Assembly: GCF_014204545.1 (NCBI RefSeq)
Contig: NZ_JACHLJ010000001.1
Location: forward strand, 372,001-436,000
Direction of reading: 5' to 3'
Source of the DNA: Brevundimonas vesicularis
GTDB lineage: Bacteria > Pseudomonadota > Alphaproteobacteria > Caulobacterales > Caulobacteraceae
DNA length: 64,000 nucleotides
Shown: one piece after another, positions 8,705 to 19,128 of the stretch
How positions within the stretch are numbered: the stretch's first letter is position 1
Layout of the letters: each line of letters opens with the position of its first letter
Made by a program: the position numbers and the translations under genes
Notes under the pieces: model-generated
Seen by the model: only the letters and a program-made list of their open reading frames with translations
Told to the model about the DNA's origin: nothing
Database searches by the model: none

Positions 8705-10183
8705 ATGAGCGACCTGACCAAACTGACCCTGAAGAGCGCCGTCGACGGGCTGAAGGCCAAGGACTTCACCTCGGCCGAAATCACCCAGGCCTTTCTGACT
8801 ACCATCGAGGCCGCAAACCCGACCCTGAACGCCTATGTCGAGGTGACGGCGGACAAGGCCATGGACATGGCGCGCGCGTCCGACGCCCGCATCGCCGCCG
8901 GTCAGGGCGGGGCGCTGGAAGGCGCGCCGCTGGGGATCAAGGATCTGTTCTGCACCGAGGGCGTTCAGACGACGGCCGGCTCCAACATGCTGCGTGGCTT
9001 CGTGCCGCCGTATGAATCCACCGTCACCGCCAATCTGTGGCGCGATGGGGCGGTCATGCTGGGCAAGCTGAACATGGACGAGTTCGCCATGGGCTCGTCC
9101 AACGAGACCTCGGCCTTTGGTCCGGTGAAGAACCCGTGGAAATCAACCGGCTCGAATGCCGAGCTGACGCCGGGCGGTTCGTCGGGCGGTTCGGCCTCGG
9201 CCGTGGCGGCCGACCTGTGCCTGGCCGCCACCGCGTCGGACACCGGCGGTTCGATCCGCCAGCCCGCCGCCTTCACCGGGACGGTCGGGATCAAGCCCAC
9301 ATACGGCCGGGCCAGCCGGTTCGGCATGGTGGCCTTTGCGTCCTCGCTGGACCAGGCCGGCCCGATCACCAAGACGGTCGAGGACGCGGCCCTGCTGTTG
9401 CAATCCATGTGTTCGTTCGACGCCAAGGATTCGACCAGCCTGGACATCCCGACGCCCGACTGGACCGCTTCGGTCGGCAAGTCGGTCAAGGGTCTGCGCA
9501 TCGGCGTGCCGCGCGAATATGTCGTGGACGGAATGCCGGCCGAGATTCAGGCGCTGTGGGATCAGGGCGTGGCCTGGCTGAAGGACGCCGGGTGCGAGAT
9601 CGTCGAGATCAGCCTGCCGCACACCAAATACGCCCTGCCGACCTATTATATTGTGGCGCCGGCCGAGGCGTCATCGAACCTGGCCCGTTATGACGGGATG
9701 CGGTTTGGGCACCGGGCGGAGGACTTCAAGTCGCTGGACGACCTGTACGCGACCTCGCGCGCCGAGGGCTTCGGCAAGGAGGTCCAGCGTCGCCTGACCA
9801 TCGGCGCCTATGTGCTGTCGGCCGGCTTCTATGACGCCTACTACGTCAAGGCGCTGAAGGTGCGTCGCCGCATCGCCGAGGACTTCGACAACGTCTGGGG
9901 CCAGGTGGACGCCATCCTGACGCCATCGACGCCGTCGGCCGCCTTCGCGCTGGGCGATAAGCAGATCGACCCGCTGACCATGTATCTGAACGACGTCTTT
10001 ACGGTGACGACCAATCTGGCCGGCCTGCCGGGCATTTCGGTGCCGGCCGGCGTGGACGCCAGCGGCCTGCCGCTGGGTCTGCAGGTCATCGGCAAGGCGC
10101 TGGACGAGGCGACGGTCTTCCAGGTCGGCGCCGCGCTGGAACGGGCGGCGGGCTTCACGGCCAAGCCGGGCAAGTGGTGGTGA
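8705..10183 (+). CDS. gatA: Asp-tRNA(Asn)/Glu-tRNA(Gln) amidotransferase subunit A
   Basis: 492 aa amidase-signature enzyme that releases ammonia from glutamine for transamidation of mischarged Glu-tRNA(Gln) or Asp-tRNA(Asn). The Ser-cisSer-Lys triad is visible: Lys79 in LGIKDLF, the glycine/serine loop [12 protein letters not shown], and the nucleophile in [14 protein letters not shown]. The frame is open upstream through gatC, but the ATG at 8705 gives the standard N-terminus. Its end overlaps the upstream part of gatB's open frame. Confidence 0.95.
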   Translation: MSDLTKLTLKSAVDGLKAKDFTSAEITQAFLTTIEAANPTLNAYVEVTADKAMDMARASDARIAAGQGGALEGAPLGIKDLFCTEGVQTTAGSNMLRGFVPPYESTVTANLWRDGAVMLGKLNMDEFAMGSSNETSAFGPVKNPWKSTGSNAELTPGGSSGGSASAVAADLCLAATASDTGGSIRQPAAFTGTVGIKPTYGRASRFGMVAFASSLDQAGPITKTVEDAALLLQSMCSFDAKDSTSLDIPTPDWTASVGKSVKGLRIGVPREYVVDGMPAEIQALWDQGVAWLKDAGCEIVEISLPHTKYALPTYYIVAPAEASSNLARYDGMRFGHRAEDFKSLDDLYATSRAEGFGKEVQRRLTIGAYVLSAGFYDAYYVKALKVRRRIAEDFDNVWGQVDAILTPSTPSAAFALGDKQIDPLTMYLNDVFTVTTNLAGLPGISVPAGVDASGLPLGLQVIGKALDEATVFQVGAALERAAGFTAKPGKWW

Positions 10184-10185
10184 GC

Positions 10186-11679
<1,494 letters not shown>

Positions 11680-11766
11680 TGCTTCGGGGCTGCGGCCCCA
11701 AACACCCTGCTGGTCGCTAACGCTCGCGACCCGGTCGCTCGCTGCTTGAGCGACGAACTGCACGAT

Positions 11767-11799
11767 AAAGGCCCGGAGATTGCTCTCCGGGCCTTTGTT
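11767..11799 (+). terminator. intrinsic terminator after gatB, probably bidirectional
   Basis: Perfect 13-bp stem AAAGGCCCGGAGA / TCTCCGGGCCTTT with loop TTGC, followed by TTTGTT on the plus strand. It sits between convergent gatB and the RcnB-like gene ending at 11801, so it can serve both. Confidence 0.85.
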
Positions 11800-11800
11800 C

Positions 11801-12895
11801 TTACCAGCGCCAGGCGTCGCGGATGACGTCGATGATGTAGCCGTCGTATTCGTCGATCAGATACAGGGTGTTGTCGACCGAGACCCAGCGTGTGCCCTCC
11901 GGCGGATAGCCTAGGCCGTAGGTGCGCCAGTCGTTCAGTTGATAGCGCCAGAAGACGTCCGGCAGATACTGGCCGACCGACCACGACCGGCCCCAGTAGG
12001 AGCGCGGCACGCTGTAGTAGCCCCAGCCCGGCGCGAAGTAGAAGCCGGCGCGCACGCCGTTGTAACCCCTGAAGCGCCGATCATTGCGCCACCAGTCCGA
12101 GCGGTGGCTGCGATAGAAGTCGCGCCGCCATTGATCGCCGTTGAAGCGCTGGCGGAACTCGCGGTGCTGACGGTCGCGGTCACGACCGTTGTTCCAGCCC
12201 GAGCCCGGACGGTCGGGACGGTTCCAGCCGTTTCCGGGACGGTCGGGGCGTTGACCGCCCGCATTTGGGCGGTCGGGCCGATCGGGTCGGTTCCAGCCGC
12301 CTTCGGGTCGGTCTGGACGTTGGCCGCCGGTGTTCGGACGATCAGGACGGTTCCAGCCGCCTTCGGGTCGGTCCGGACGTTGTCCGCCGGTGTTGGGGCG
12401 ATCAGGCCGGTTCCATCCGCCTTCGGGGCGGTTCGGACGTTGGCCGCCGGTGTTGGGGCGATCAGGCCGGTTCCATCCGCCTTCGGGCCGGTCGGGACGC
12501 TGGCCGGCGGCGTTGGGGCGATCGGGACGGTTCCAGCCGCCTTCGGGCCGGTCGGGACGCTGGCCGCCGGTGTTGGGGCGATCAGGCCGAGACCATCCGC
12601 CTTCGGGACGATCCGGACGTTGGCCGCCAGCATTGGGCCGTTCGCTATCCGACGGGCGCTCGGGACGGGGCGTATCGTTTGCGGGGCGGCTGGGGCGTTC
12701 GGGTCGAGGCTCGCGCGGTCCGTCTTCACGACCCATCTGCGGGCGCTCGGGCCGGTTCATGCCGCGTGCCCGCCCTTCGCGCTGCGGCCGCTCCTGCTGA
12801 GCCTGGTCCTGTTCCTGGGCGAGGGCTTGCATCGGAACTGCAAGCGGGCCGGCGACGGCGGCGATGGCGGTGAAAGCCATCAGGAGGCGTTTCAT
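11801..12895 (-). CDS. RcnB-family periplasmic protein with a long tandem-repeat linker
   Basis: 364 aa. A signal peptide (MKRLLMAFTAIAAVAGPLA, ending about ALAQ) precedes a very Arg/Pro/Asn/Gly-rich region with six full and one partial 20-residue repeats of the type GGQRPDRPEGGWNRPDRPNT. The last 100 residues, from FRGYNGVRAGFYFAPGWGYY to the end, match the RcnB-like domain known from nickel/cobalt homeostasis and envelope proteins. ATG at 12895 has AGGAA upstream; the frame extends further without support. A paralogue lies directly upstream on the same strand. Function of the repeat region unknown; it is likely disordered and positively charged. Confidence 0.85.
   Translation of the reverse strand: MKRLLMAFTAIAAVAGPLAVPMQALAQEQDQAQQERPQREGRARGMNRPERPQMGREDGPREPRPERPSRPANDTPRPERPSDSERPNAGGQRPDRPEGGWSRPDRPNTGGQRPDRPEGGWNRPDRPNAAGQRPDRPEGGWNRPDRPNTGGQRPNRPEGGWNRPDRPNTGGQRPDRPEGGWNRPDRPNTGGQRPDRPEGGWNRPDRPDRPNAGGQRPDRPGNGWNRPDRPGSGWNNGRDRDRQHREFRQRFNGDQWRRDFYRSHRSDWWRNDRRFRGYNGVRAGFYFAPGWGYYSVPRSYWGRSWSVGQYLPDVFWRYQLNDWRTYGLGYPPEGTRWVSVDNTLYLIDEYDGYIIDVIRDAWRW
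12194..12628 (-). repeat. 60-bp tandem repeat inside the RcnB-like gene
   Basis: Seven copies (the last diverged) of a 60-base unit encoding 20 residues. Copies between 12301 and 12600 are almost identical base for base, including synonymous positions, which suggests recent expansion or gene conversion. One copy (near 12240-12300) carries an extra DRP tripeptide insertion. Confidence 0.95.
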
Positions 12896-13007
12896 GGTCT
12901 TTGGTTCCTGCACGCCGGGTCTCCGGCGGCTTGAGACGATCATCGATCCGTGGCGATGAACCCAGGCTGAACACTGTTCGCAATCAAGGGACTGTCCGAA
13001 AACGCAG

Positions 13008-13034
13008 AACCCCGCAGGCAAGACCTGCGGGGTT
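13008..13034 (-). terminator. hairpin terminator between the two RcnB-like genes
   Basis: AACCCCGCAGG / CCTGCGGGGTT with a 5-base loop lies just past the stop of the upstream paralogue (13058, minus strand). No long T run follows, so termination may be partial and allow read-through to the second gene. Confidence 0.65.
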
Positions 13035-13057
13035 CGATCGTCCGGTTATGACGAGGC

Positions 13058-13642
13058 TTAATAGACGCCCGAGAGGACGCTGGCGATCAGGCCGCTGGCC
13101 ACAGCGATCAACAGGATATCGTTGCCGGCGTGGACGTAGCGATAGCCGCGCGGCGCTTCGCGAAGACCGTAAACATAGGGGTCGCGGACATAGTAGTTGC
13201 GATACTGGTGGGGCAGATATCCGCCGGTTCGCCAGCGATAGTTGCTGTAGCGCGGCTCCACCCGGTAGTAGCCATAGCTGGGGGCGTACCAGTAACCTGC
13301 GCGCGGACCGTTATAGCCTCGGAAGTCCGAGCGGCCGCGCCACCAATTGCTGTTGTTGCGGTCCCAGCGGTCGTTGCGCCAATCGCGACGATCGTCCCGG
13401 CGTTCCGCCCAGTAGTCCCGGCGGTCGTCGCGGCGGTCACGACGATAGTCCTGGCGGCTGTCATAGCGACCGTCGCGCCAGTCGCGGCGATCTTCACGGC
13501 GTTCCTGGCGGAAGTCGCGGCGGTCGTCCCGACGATCCTGACGATACTCGCGGCGGTCGCGGTCCTGGGCCTGGACGAGCATCGGCACAGCCGTGGTCGA
13601 CAGGGCGAGGGCGACGACGGCGGCCTTGGTGAGGCGGTTCAT
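13058..13642 (-). CDS. RcnB-family periplasmic protein, Arg/Asp-rich
   Basis: 194 aa. Signal peptide MNRLTKAAVVALALSTTAV ends near VQAQ. The mature N-terminus is a charged stretch of repeated RDRRDD-, RDDRRD- and RREDRRDW-type motifs (about residues 27-95). It is followed by an RcnB-like domain starting FRGYNGPRAGYWYAPSYGYY and ending with a hydrophobic tail (ILLIAVASGLIASVLSGVY) that may be a membrane or beta segment. The ATG at 13642 follows GGAGCAC. It shares the domain core, but not the linker, with its downstream neighbour, so the linkers have diverged or been replaced. Confidence 0.85.
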   Translation of the reverse strand: MNRLTKAAVVALALSTTAVPMLVQAQDRDRREYRQDRRDDRRDFRQERREDRRDWRDGRYDSRQDYRRDRRDDRRDYWAERRDDRRDWRNDRWDRNNSNWWRGRSDFRGYNGPRAGYWYAPSYGYYRVEPRYSNYRWRTGGYLPHQYRNYYVRDPYVYGLREAPRGYRYVHAGNDILLIAVASGLIASVLSGVY

Positions 13643-13957
13643 CTTCGTGCTCCATTCTGGGCCGCCGACGGATGTGCCGAACCGACCCGTTAATGATGAG
13701 CAAGGTCGGGTTTTGCGCCTGAATGCCCGCTGAACGATCGCGTCAGGTTTGCGATGCGCTCGTGGGCCGCGTCGGTGAGGCGTGAACGAGAGATTATCAG
13801 AGATTTCCGAGGTCTGAATCCTGCCGGAAGTATTCATTTCTGCTTTACTGAAAAGTCCTAGCGCGGCTTTTCGTTGTTAACTTTAACTTCAAACCACCGG
13901 TATTTGATGGCGTCTCAGAGGCGGGCCCAGAATGGCGCCCGATCAGGAGATACGGTG
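13643..13957. other. 315-base divergent intergenic region
   Basis: Non-coding on both strands as far as I can see. It must hold the promoters of the minus-strand RcnB-like gene and the plus-strand Sel1-like gene. An inverted repeat CCGACC / GGTCGG (13682-13687 and 13704-13709) is followed by GTTTTG, and an AT-richer stretch occurs around 13850-13900. No confident -35/-10 pair. Confidence 0.5.
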
Positions 13958-14263
13958 ATGAACGCGCAAGAAATGGCGCACGACCTGCAGGCCAATGACG
14001 ACGGTCTGCCGCTGCCGACCCCGGACATGTCCGGCGACGACCTGTTCAAACTGGGCATGATGTATTCGGCCGGATCGGGCGGTTGCCCGATGGACCGGGT
14101 GTCGGCCCACATGATCTTCAATCTGGCGGCCATGAAGGGTTCGATCGAGGCGCGCGTCTATCGCCGCGAGATGAGCCTGGAGATGGAACGCGAGGAGATC
14201 GCCGAAGCCCAGAAGGCCGCGCGACGCTACATCGACCAGGGCGTGGTTCAGCTGGTCGCCTAA
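13958..14263 (+). CDS. small Sel1-repeat-like protein, 101 aa
   Basis: Contains a single helix pair resembling a Sel1/TPR-like unit: DDLFKLGMMYSAGSGGCPMDRVSAHMIFNLAAMKGS, here shortened to its key residues (LFKLGMMY, A-G, D-V-A-H--FNLAA--G). No signal peptide. The ATG at 13958 follows CAGGAGA. The C-terminal part is a charged helix. Proteins of this size and type are common in Caulobacterales, without assigned function. It stands tail to tail with the polysaccharide export gene. Confidence 0.75.
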   Translation: MNAQEMAHDLQANDDGLPLPTPDMSGDDLFKLGMMYSAGSGGCPMDRVSAHMIFNLAAMKGSIEARVYRREMSLEMEREEIAEAQKAARRYIDQGVVQLVA

Positions 14264-14272
14264 ACGACGGGC

Positions 14273-15022
14273 TCAGAACTGTGCGTAGCCGTTGCCGTTC
14301 GATCCGTTGATCGAATAGCTGAAGCCGATCGGCAGGGCGGCGCGCACCTGGGTGAAGAAGGCCGCCAGTTCGCCCAGCGTCGAACGCGGCACGAAGACGA
14401 TGTCGCCACGCCGCAAGGGCACGACCTCGCCACGACGCGGACGCAGGTCCACCACCCGCATCATGCGCGAACCGCCGGGCCCGCGACGGATCAGGGCAAC
14501 GCTGTCCTGACGCGAGGTCGGGGCGAACCCGCCGGCCTGAATAACCGCCTGATAGGCGTCCAGATCGCCGATCATTTCGAAGACGCCCGGGTTGCGCACC
14601 TCGCCATCGACCCAAACGCGGATCGGGCCGGCCTGGCGCAGTGTGACCTCGACAACAGGGCGCACCAGCTGTGACGCATAGGCCGCCGAGACGACCTGCT
14701 GAAGCTGGGGCAGGGTGCGATCCGCCGCCATGACTGATCCGATCAGGGGCAGGGCGATGCGACCATCGGGACCGACCTTGAGCGTGCGCGTCAGCTCCGA
14801 GGCCGTCGGCGTCGCCACCTCGATCTCGTCGCCGGGATACAGCAGATATTCCGGCTCCTGGTCCGTCCAGGGGGCGAAGGGCAGGCCGGAAAGCTCGTCG
14901 TAGGGCGACCGGTCGGCGCGCCGAGGATCGCGAACGCCGCCGACGCCGCTGCAGGCCGCCAGAGAGGCGGCGATGGAGGCTGAACCCAGGGTCAGCAAAA
15001 ACAGGCGGCGATCGGTCAGCAT
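14273..15022 (-). CDS. hfsD: Wza/HfsD-like polysaccharide export lipoprotein
   Basis: 249 aa. Outer-membrane polysaccharide export family: signal peptide with lipobox LAAC (Cys about residue 24), the Poly_export domain starting YLLYPGDEIEVATP and a following SLBB-type segment (VWVDGEVRNPGVFEM, DAYQAVIQAGGF). It is shorter than E. coli Wza, as is Caulobacter HfsD. It lies divergent from an HfsA-like and HfsB-like pair, the arrangement and content of the Caulobacter hfsDAB holdfast export genes, so I infer holdfast or a related adhesin; a capsule role is the alternative. The ATG at 15022 puts the signal peptide in register. Confidence 0.8.
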   Translation of the reverse strand: MLTDRRLFLLTLGSASIAASLAACSGVGGVRDPRRADRSPYDELSGLPFAPWTDQEPEYLLYPGDEIEVATPTASELTRTLKVGPDGRIALPLIGSVMAADRTLPQLQQVVSAAYASQLVRPVVEVTLRQAGPIRVWVDGEVRNPGVFEMIGDLDAYQAVIQAGGFAPTSRQDSVALIRRGPGGSRMMRVVDLRPRRGEVVPLRRGDIVFVPRSTLGELAAFFTQVRAALPIGFSYSINGSNGNGYAQF

Positions 15023-15143
15023 GGGAATCGGTCGGCCTCGACGGGGGATATCAGGCAACGTCGCCGGTTATGGGTAATCATCGGTTAACGCCGGTGGGCG
15101 AAGGGTGAGGACTACACGCCTTTCAAGGGATTCGGCCCGCCCG

Positions 15144-16583
15144 ATGCGCTCCACCGCACACGTCACCACAAGGCCGCGCTACGGTGTTCTGGACGTGATC
15201 GGCCTGTTGTTCCGCGAACTGCTGCTGATGATCGTCGTCTTCGTGGTGATCCTGGGGCTGGGGTTCGCCGCCGCCATGACGCTGAAGAAGAGCTACACCG
15301 CCACCGGCTCGGTGTTTGCAGGCGTGGGTCAGGAATACGTCTATCAGCCGCGCGTCGGTACGGCCGAGCGGGGCCAGGCGCCGCAGGGCGACGAGGTCGC
15401 CAACTCCGAAGCCGCCATTCTGGGTTCAAGCGCCGTTCGCCAGAAGGTGGTCGAGGCCCTAGGCCCCGCCGCCATCCTGGGCGAGCCACCCAAGGGCAGT
15501 CCGCAGGCCGCGCGGTCCGCTGCGCTGAAGGCCGTCGGTGGCGGCCTGGGCGTCGCCACGGCGCCGGGCAGCGCGGTCATCCACCTGACCTATAAGGCCG
15601 ACGATCCCGAACGGGCGGCCCGGGTCCTGAACACGATCATCGAGCAATATCTGATCTATCGCCGCGAAGTCTTCCAGGACAAGACGCCGGCTATCGCCAG
15701 CCAACGCATCGCCTTCGAAGATGAACTCGGCAATGCGGACCGGGCTTATGAGGCCTTCCTGGCGTCCAATGACATCGGCGACTTCACCGCGGCCAAGGCG
15801 ACGCTGGCCGCAACCTATCAGACGGTCTTCACCGACCGGATGTCGACACAGAGCCAGCTGAACCAGACCGCCCAGCGGCTCAACACCCTGGTGGCGCAGC
15901 AGGCGGGAACACCGGCGGAAGTGGCGCTGCAGCAGGATCTCAATATCTCGGCCCAGGACCAGGTGCTGCAACTGCGCACCGAGCGCGAGCAGCTGTTGTC
16001 GCGCTATCAGCCCGACGCCCAGCCGGTGAAGGACATCGAGGCGCGGATCAATCAGCTGCAAGCCTATGTCGCGACCGGCACGGCCGTCGGGGCCAAGGAG
16101 GTCCGCACCGGGCCGAACCCTGTCTGGACCGAGCTGGAAACCACGCGGATCAACACCCGGGCCGAGCGCGACTCGCTGGCGGCGCGTCTGGCGGTTCTGG
16201 ACCGACAGCTGGCCGATATCCGGTCGCGGCAGGCGCGGTTGACGGCGTTGGAATCCGAGAACACAACCCTGGCCGGCAATCGCGAAGTGCTGAGCGCCTC
16301 CATCCGGGAGTTCCAGCAGCGCGAGACCCAGAGCCGCGCCGACAACGCCTTGGTCGCCGCCGGCGCCGACAACGTTACAGTCATCGAACGCGCCCAGCCG
16401 CCGGCGACGGGCAAAAGCCTGAAGATCCCGCTGCTGGCGGCGGTCTTCCTGTTCGCGGGTTTCACCGCCCTGTGTGTCGGCCTGTTGCGCGTGTTTACGC
16501 GGCGCGGCTTCACGACCCCGGCCTCGGTCAGCCGCACGCTGGACATGCCGGTCCTGGCGGTCGCGCCGGCCAAGGCGGCCTAG
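15144..16583 (+). CDS. hfsA: Wzz/HfsA-like chain-length and export protein
   Basis: About 479 aa. Polysaccharide co-polymerase: membrane segment at about residues 22-46 (LLMIVVFVVILGLGFAAAM), periplasmic Wzz domain with the usual coiled-coil (residues about 200-400) and a second membrane segment near the C-terminus (LLAAVFLFAGFTALCVGLL), preceded by the typical proline-containing VIERAQPP. No cytoplasmic kinase domain is fused; the P-loop-like partner is the next gene. Start uncertain: ATG 15144 with AAGGGA upstream, or GTG 15105, which would add 13 residues. Probable operon with hfsB-like. Confidence 0.8.
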   Translation: MRSTAHVTTRPRYGVLDVIGLLFRELLLMIVVFVVILGLGFAAAMTLKKSYTATGSVFAGVGQEYVYQPRVGTAERGQAPQGDEVANSEAAILGSSAVRQKVVEALGPAAILGEPPKGSPQAARSAALKAVGGGLGVATAPGSAVIHLTYKADDPERAARVLNTIIEQYLIYRREVFQDKTPAIASQRIAFEDELGNADRAYEAFLASNDIGDFTAAKATLAATYQTVFTDRMSTQSQLNQTAQRLNTLVAQQAGTPAEVALQQDLNISAQDQVLQLRTEREQLLSRYQPDAQPVKDIEARINQLQAYVATGTAVGAKEVRTGPNPVWTELETTRINTRAERDSLAARLAVLDRQLADIRSRQARLTALESENTTLAGNREVLSASIREFQQRETQSRADNALVAAGADNVTVIERAQPPATGKSLKIPLLAAVFLFAGFTALCVGLLRVFTRRGFTTPASVSRTLDMPVLAVAPAKAA

Positions 16584-16630
16584 CGAAACTCGTGCTAGGC
16601 TGAGGGCTTAGGGAGCGCCTTGGCGATTCG

Positions 16631-17332
16631 ATGGTCGATCTGACTTCAGAAATGGCGGGCCTGTGGGCGACGCTGGGACCGGCGCCGGCGCACCGTGCGC
16701 GCGTGATCCAGTTCGCCTCCGCTGCGACCGGCGAGGGCGTCTCGACCGTGGCGCGCGAGTTCGCGCGGCTGGCCGCGGTGCGGGCGCGCAAGCCCGTCTG
16801 GCTGATCGACGGCGATCTGACGCAACAGGGACAGTTGGAGACGGTGTCGGCTGAACCGGATCGTTTCGGTCAGGTCGGCAAGGCGGCGCATGGCTCGCCT
16901 GACGGATCCAGCTTTTACGCTGTGACGCCGCGCGTTACCGGGCGCGACGGCAAGCCGGTGCCGGATTCGCGGCTGCTGACGGCGCGGTCTTGCCTGGGCG
17001 GCCGGCTGTGGGTCACGCATTTCCACATGGAGGCGCTGCGATCCGGGCACCGGGTTGAGGCCGTCGGAGAGCCCCGCTACTGGGAGGCCTTGCGACCCCA
17101 CGCCGACACCATCGTCATCGACGCGCCCGCCGCCGATCGCAACGACATGGCGATCATCCTGGCCCCCTTCGTGGACATGACGGTTCTGGTGATCGCCGCC
17201 GAAAGCACCGCCGCCCATGCGCCGGTCATCTTGCGCGACGAGATCGAGGCTGTGGGGGGCAAGATCGCCGGCGTGGTCATGAACCGTTCGACTTACAAGG
17301 CGCCGGGTTTTCTGCAGCGGCTGATGGGCTGA
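16631..17332 (+). CDS. hfsB: HfsB-like protein, degenerate tyrosine-kinase/P-loop fold
   Basis: 233 aa. The layout matches the cytoplasmic Wzc/CpsD ATPase: beta strand VIQFASAATGEGVSTVARE, then VWLIDGDL (Walker A'), then TIVIDAPAADRND and VLVIAAESTAAHAPV with late switch-like GGKIAGVVMNRS. The Walker A lysine, expected at position 37 of the GEGKST motif, is valine (GEGVST). There is no tyrosine-rich tail; the protein ends GFLQRLMG. It therefore should not hydrolyse ATP normally and may act as a structural partner of the HfsA-like protein. Only 47 bases separate it from hfsA. Confidence 0.72.
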   Translation: MVDLTSEMAGLWATLGPAPAHRARVIQFASAATGEGVSTVAREFARLAAVRARKPVWLIDGDLTQQGQLETVSAEPDRFGQVGKAAHGSPDGSSFYAVTPRVTGRDGKPVPDSRLLTARSCLGGRLWVTHFHMEALRSGHRVEAVGEPRYWEALRPHADTIVIDAPAADRNDMAIILAPFVDMTVLVIAAESTAAHAPVILRDEIEAVGGKIAGVVMNRSTYKAPGFLQRLMG

Positions 17333-17452
17333 AGCCGTTCCTAGCCGACGTTTGAGGCGTCCGATTCCGCACGTTCGGCAAGAAAATGAAACGGTTGCGT
17401 TCAAATCGAACGCGGATGCGGCGCCTTTGCGTGCGTTACGCATTGTGTGGCC

Positions 17453-19117
17453 ATGACAAAGTCCGTCGCATTCGTCGGAGCGGGGCCGACGACGCTCTAC
17501 GCCCTCCATGCCCTGATGTCCCAAGGCGTCGTTTCGGCGCGGGTCACGGTGTTCGAGGCGCGCGAGACGGCTGGCTGCGGCAGCCCCTACAGCCTCGAGT
17601 GGAACGATCCGGCGATGCTGGCCAACATCGCCAGCATCGAAATCCCCCCGTTGCAGGACACGCTGGCCGACTGGCTGGCGAAGCATACTCCGGCCGAACT
17701 CGAAGAGCTGGACGTAGATGGGGCGTCGCTTGATGAGCGCACCTTCGTCCCGCGTGTCGCCCTGGGGCGATATTTCGAAAGCCAGTTCGCCACGCTGGTT
17801 CAGCAGGCCCGCGCCAAGGGCGTCGAAATCGATGTGCGGACGGGATGCAGGGTTATCGATGCAGCGAATCGCAAGGACGGGATCGAGCTGACCTTCACAT
17901 CGCCGCCGTCGCGGAAGGTCGCCAAGGCTGTATTCGACCACGTTGTTCTGGCGACCGGTCACCAGTGGCCGTCGCGGCCGGGCGCCCAGCCCGGATATTT
18001 CCTCAGCCCATGGCCTGCATCTGACCTCGCGGATGTTCCGGCGACACGCATCGGTATTCGGGGGTCGTCGTTGACGGCCATCGATGCGGCCGTCGCCTTG
18101 GCCACGTCGCACGGGGACTTCGTTCGGCGGGATGATCGGCTGATCTATCAGCCCGCGCCGGATACCGAAGATTTGCTCATCGCCATGATGTCGCGAAAGG
18201 GTCTGCTGCCCGAGGCGGACTTCTATTTTCCGCTGCCGCATGGTCCGCTGACCTATTGCACGCCCGAGGCTGTCGCTGCGGCTGTGGCGCGCGGTCCTGA
18301 CGGGCTGCTGGACGCCGTGTTCGACCTTTTTCGAGCGGAGCTGATCCATCTGGATCCCGACTACGCTGCCGAAACCGGATTGCATGACGCGACGCTGGAA
18401 ACCTTCGCCGAGAGGTATTTCGCGCGGCGCGCATCGGTCGATCCCTTCATCTGGGCGGCCGCGAACCTAAAGGAGGCGCAGGCGAACCATGCCGCACAGG
18501 TGACGGTGGCCTGGCGCGACGGCATTCTGCGCATGCATGAGATCGTCGCCGTCATCGTGCCCCATCTGGACAGCGCCGAGTTCGAGCGGTTCAGCCGCTC
18601 TTTCAAGCCGATCTTCGTCGATATCTACGCCGGAGTGCCGCACGAATCGATCGAGCGGATGTTGGCGCTGCACGCCGCCGGACGGCTAGACGTCATCGCC
18701 TTGGGCGACGATCACGAGGTGGACACGCGCTGTCCTGAAGGCGGCGCCCGCGTGACGATCGGCGACACGACAAGCCACTTCCCGACCTTCATCGAGGCGA
18801 CCGGGCAAGCGGCCCTGAGCGGCATCCAGTTTCCGTTCCTGTCCCTACTGGAGCAGGGGATCGTTCGAGATGAGGTCGCCAACGATGCGCCCGACGTGAT
18901 CCGGGGGATTGCGGTCGATGACCTGTTCCGGCCGGTCGATGCGCCTCTGCCGATGGATCGTCTGTTCTGTCTCAGCCTGCCGTTCCTCATGGGGCGGCAT
19001 CCCTTCGCGCAAGGGATCACCAGTTCGCACGAAATGGGCGGGATCGTCGGTCGGCGACTGGCGTTGATCCTGAATACCGCAAAGCCTGCGGTCGACCAAG
19101 CCGACACGGCGGCCTGA
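17453..19117 (+). CDS. FAD/NAD(P)-binding oxidoreductase-like protein
   Basis: 554 aa. N-terminal dinucleotide-binding fold VAFVGAGPTTLYALHAL followed by an FEARETAGCGSPYS strand-loop, and a second nucleotide motif VVLATGHQWPS near residue 165. This is the layout of the NAD_binding_9 (FAD-NAD(P)-binding) family, which is related to flavin monooxygenases. The C-terminal third has FPFLSLLEQGIV and ends with GITSSHEMGGIVGRRLA. No membrane segment. ATG at 17453 is preferred to GTG at 17447. It sits between hfsB-like and a DUF1543 gene, 11 bases from the latter, so they are probably co-transcribed. The substrate cannot be read from the sequence. Confidence 0.78.
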   Translation: MTKSVAFVGAGPTTLYALHALMSQGVVSARVTVFEARETAGCGSPYSLEWNDPAMLANIASIEIPPLQDTLADWLAKHTPAELEELDVDGASLDERTFVPRVALGRYFESQFATLVQQARAKGVEIDVRTGCRVIDAANRKDGIELTFTSPPSRKVAKAVFDHVVLATGHQWPSRPGAQPGYFLSPWPASDLADVPATRIGIRGSSLTAIDAAVALATSHGDFVRRDDRLIYQPAPDTEDLLIAMMSRKGLLPEADFYFPLPHGPLTYCTPEAVAAAVARGPDGLLDAVFDLFRAELIHLDPDYAAETGLHDATLETFAERYFARRASVDPFIWAAANLKEAQANHAAQVTVAWRDGILRMHEIVAVIVPHLDSAEFERFSRSFKPIFVDIYAGVPHESIERMLALHAAGRLDVIALGDDHEVDTRCPEGGARVTIGDTTSHFPTFIEATGQAALSGIQFPFLSLLEQGIVRDEVANDAPDVIRGIAVDDLFRPVDAPLPMDRLFCLSLPFLMGRHPFAQGITSSHEMGGIVGRRLALILNTAKPAVDQADTAA

Positions 19118-19128
19118 CGCGAGGACGA

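Noticed and set aside
12194..12628. Regular 60-base repeats as a CRISPR array
   Set aside because: The repeats are contiguous, in phase with a coding frame and without unique spacers; no cas genes are present.
13870..13890. CtrA-like TTAACTTTAAC upstream of the Sel1-like gene
   Set aside because: The two TTAA halves are 3 bases apart rather than the 7 of the consensus.
15065..15092. CtrA-type TTAA box between hfsD-like and hfsA-like genes
   Set aside because: Only one TTAAC half is present; the second half reads TTAT at the wrong spacing, so the match is too weak to list.
16646..18385. 579-codon minus-strand frame across hfsB-like and the flavoprotein
   Set aside because: Both plus-strand genes show clear motifs and good starts; the antisense frame shows none.
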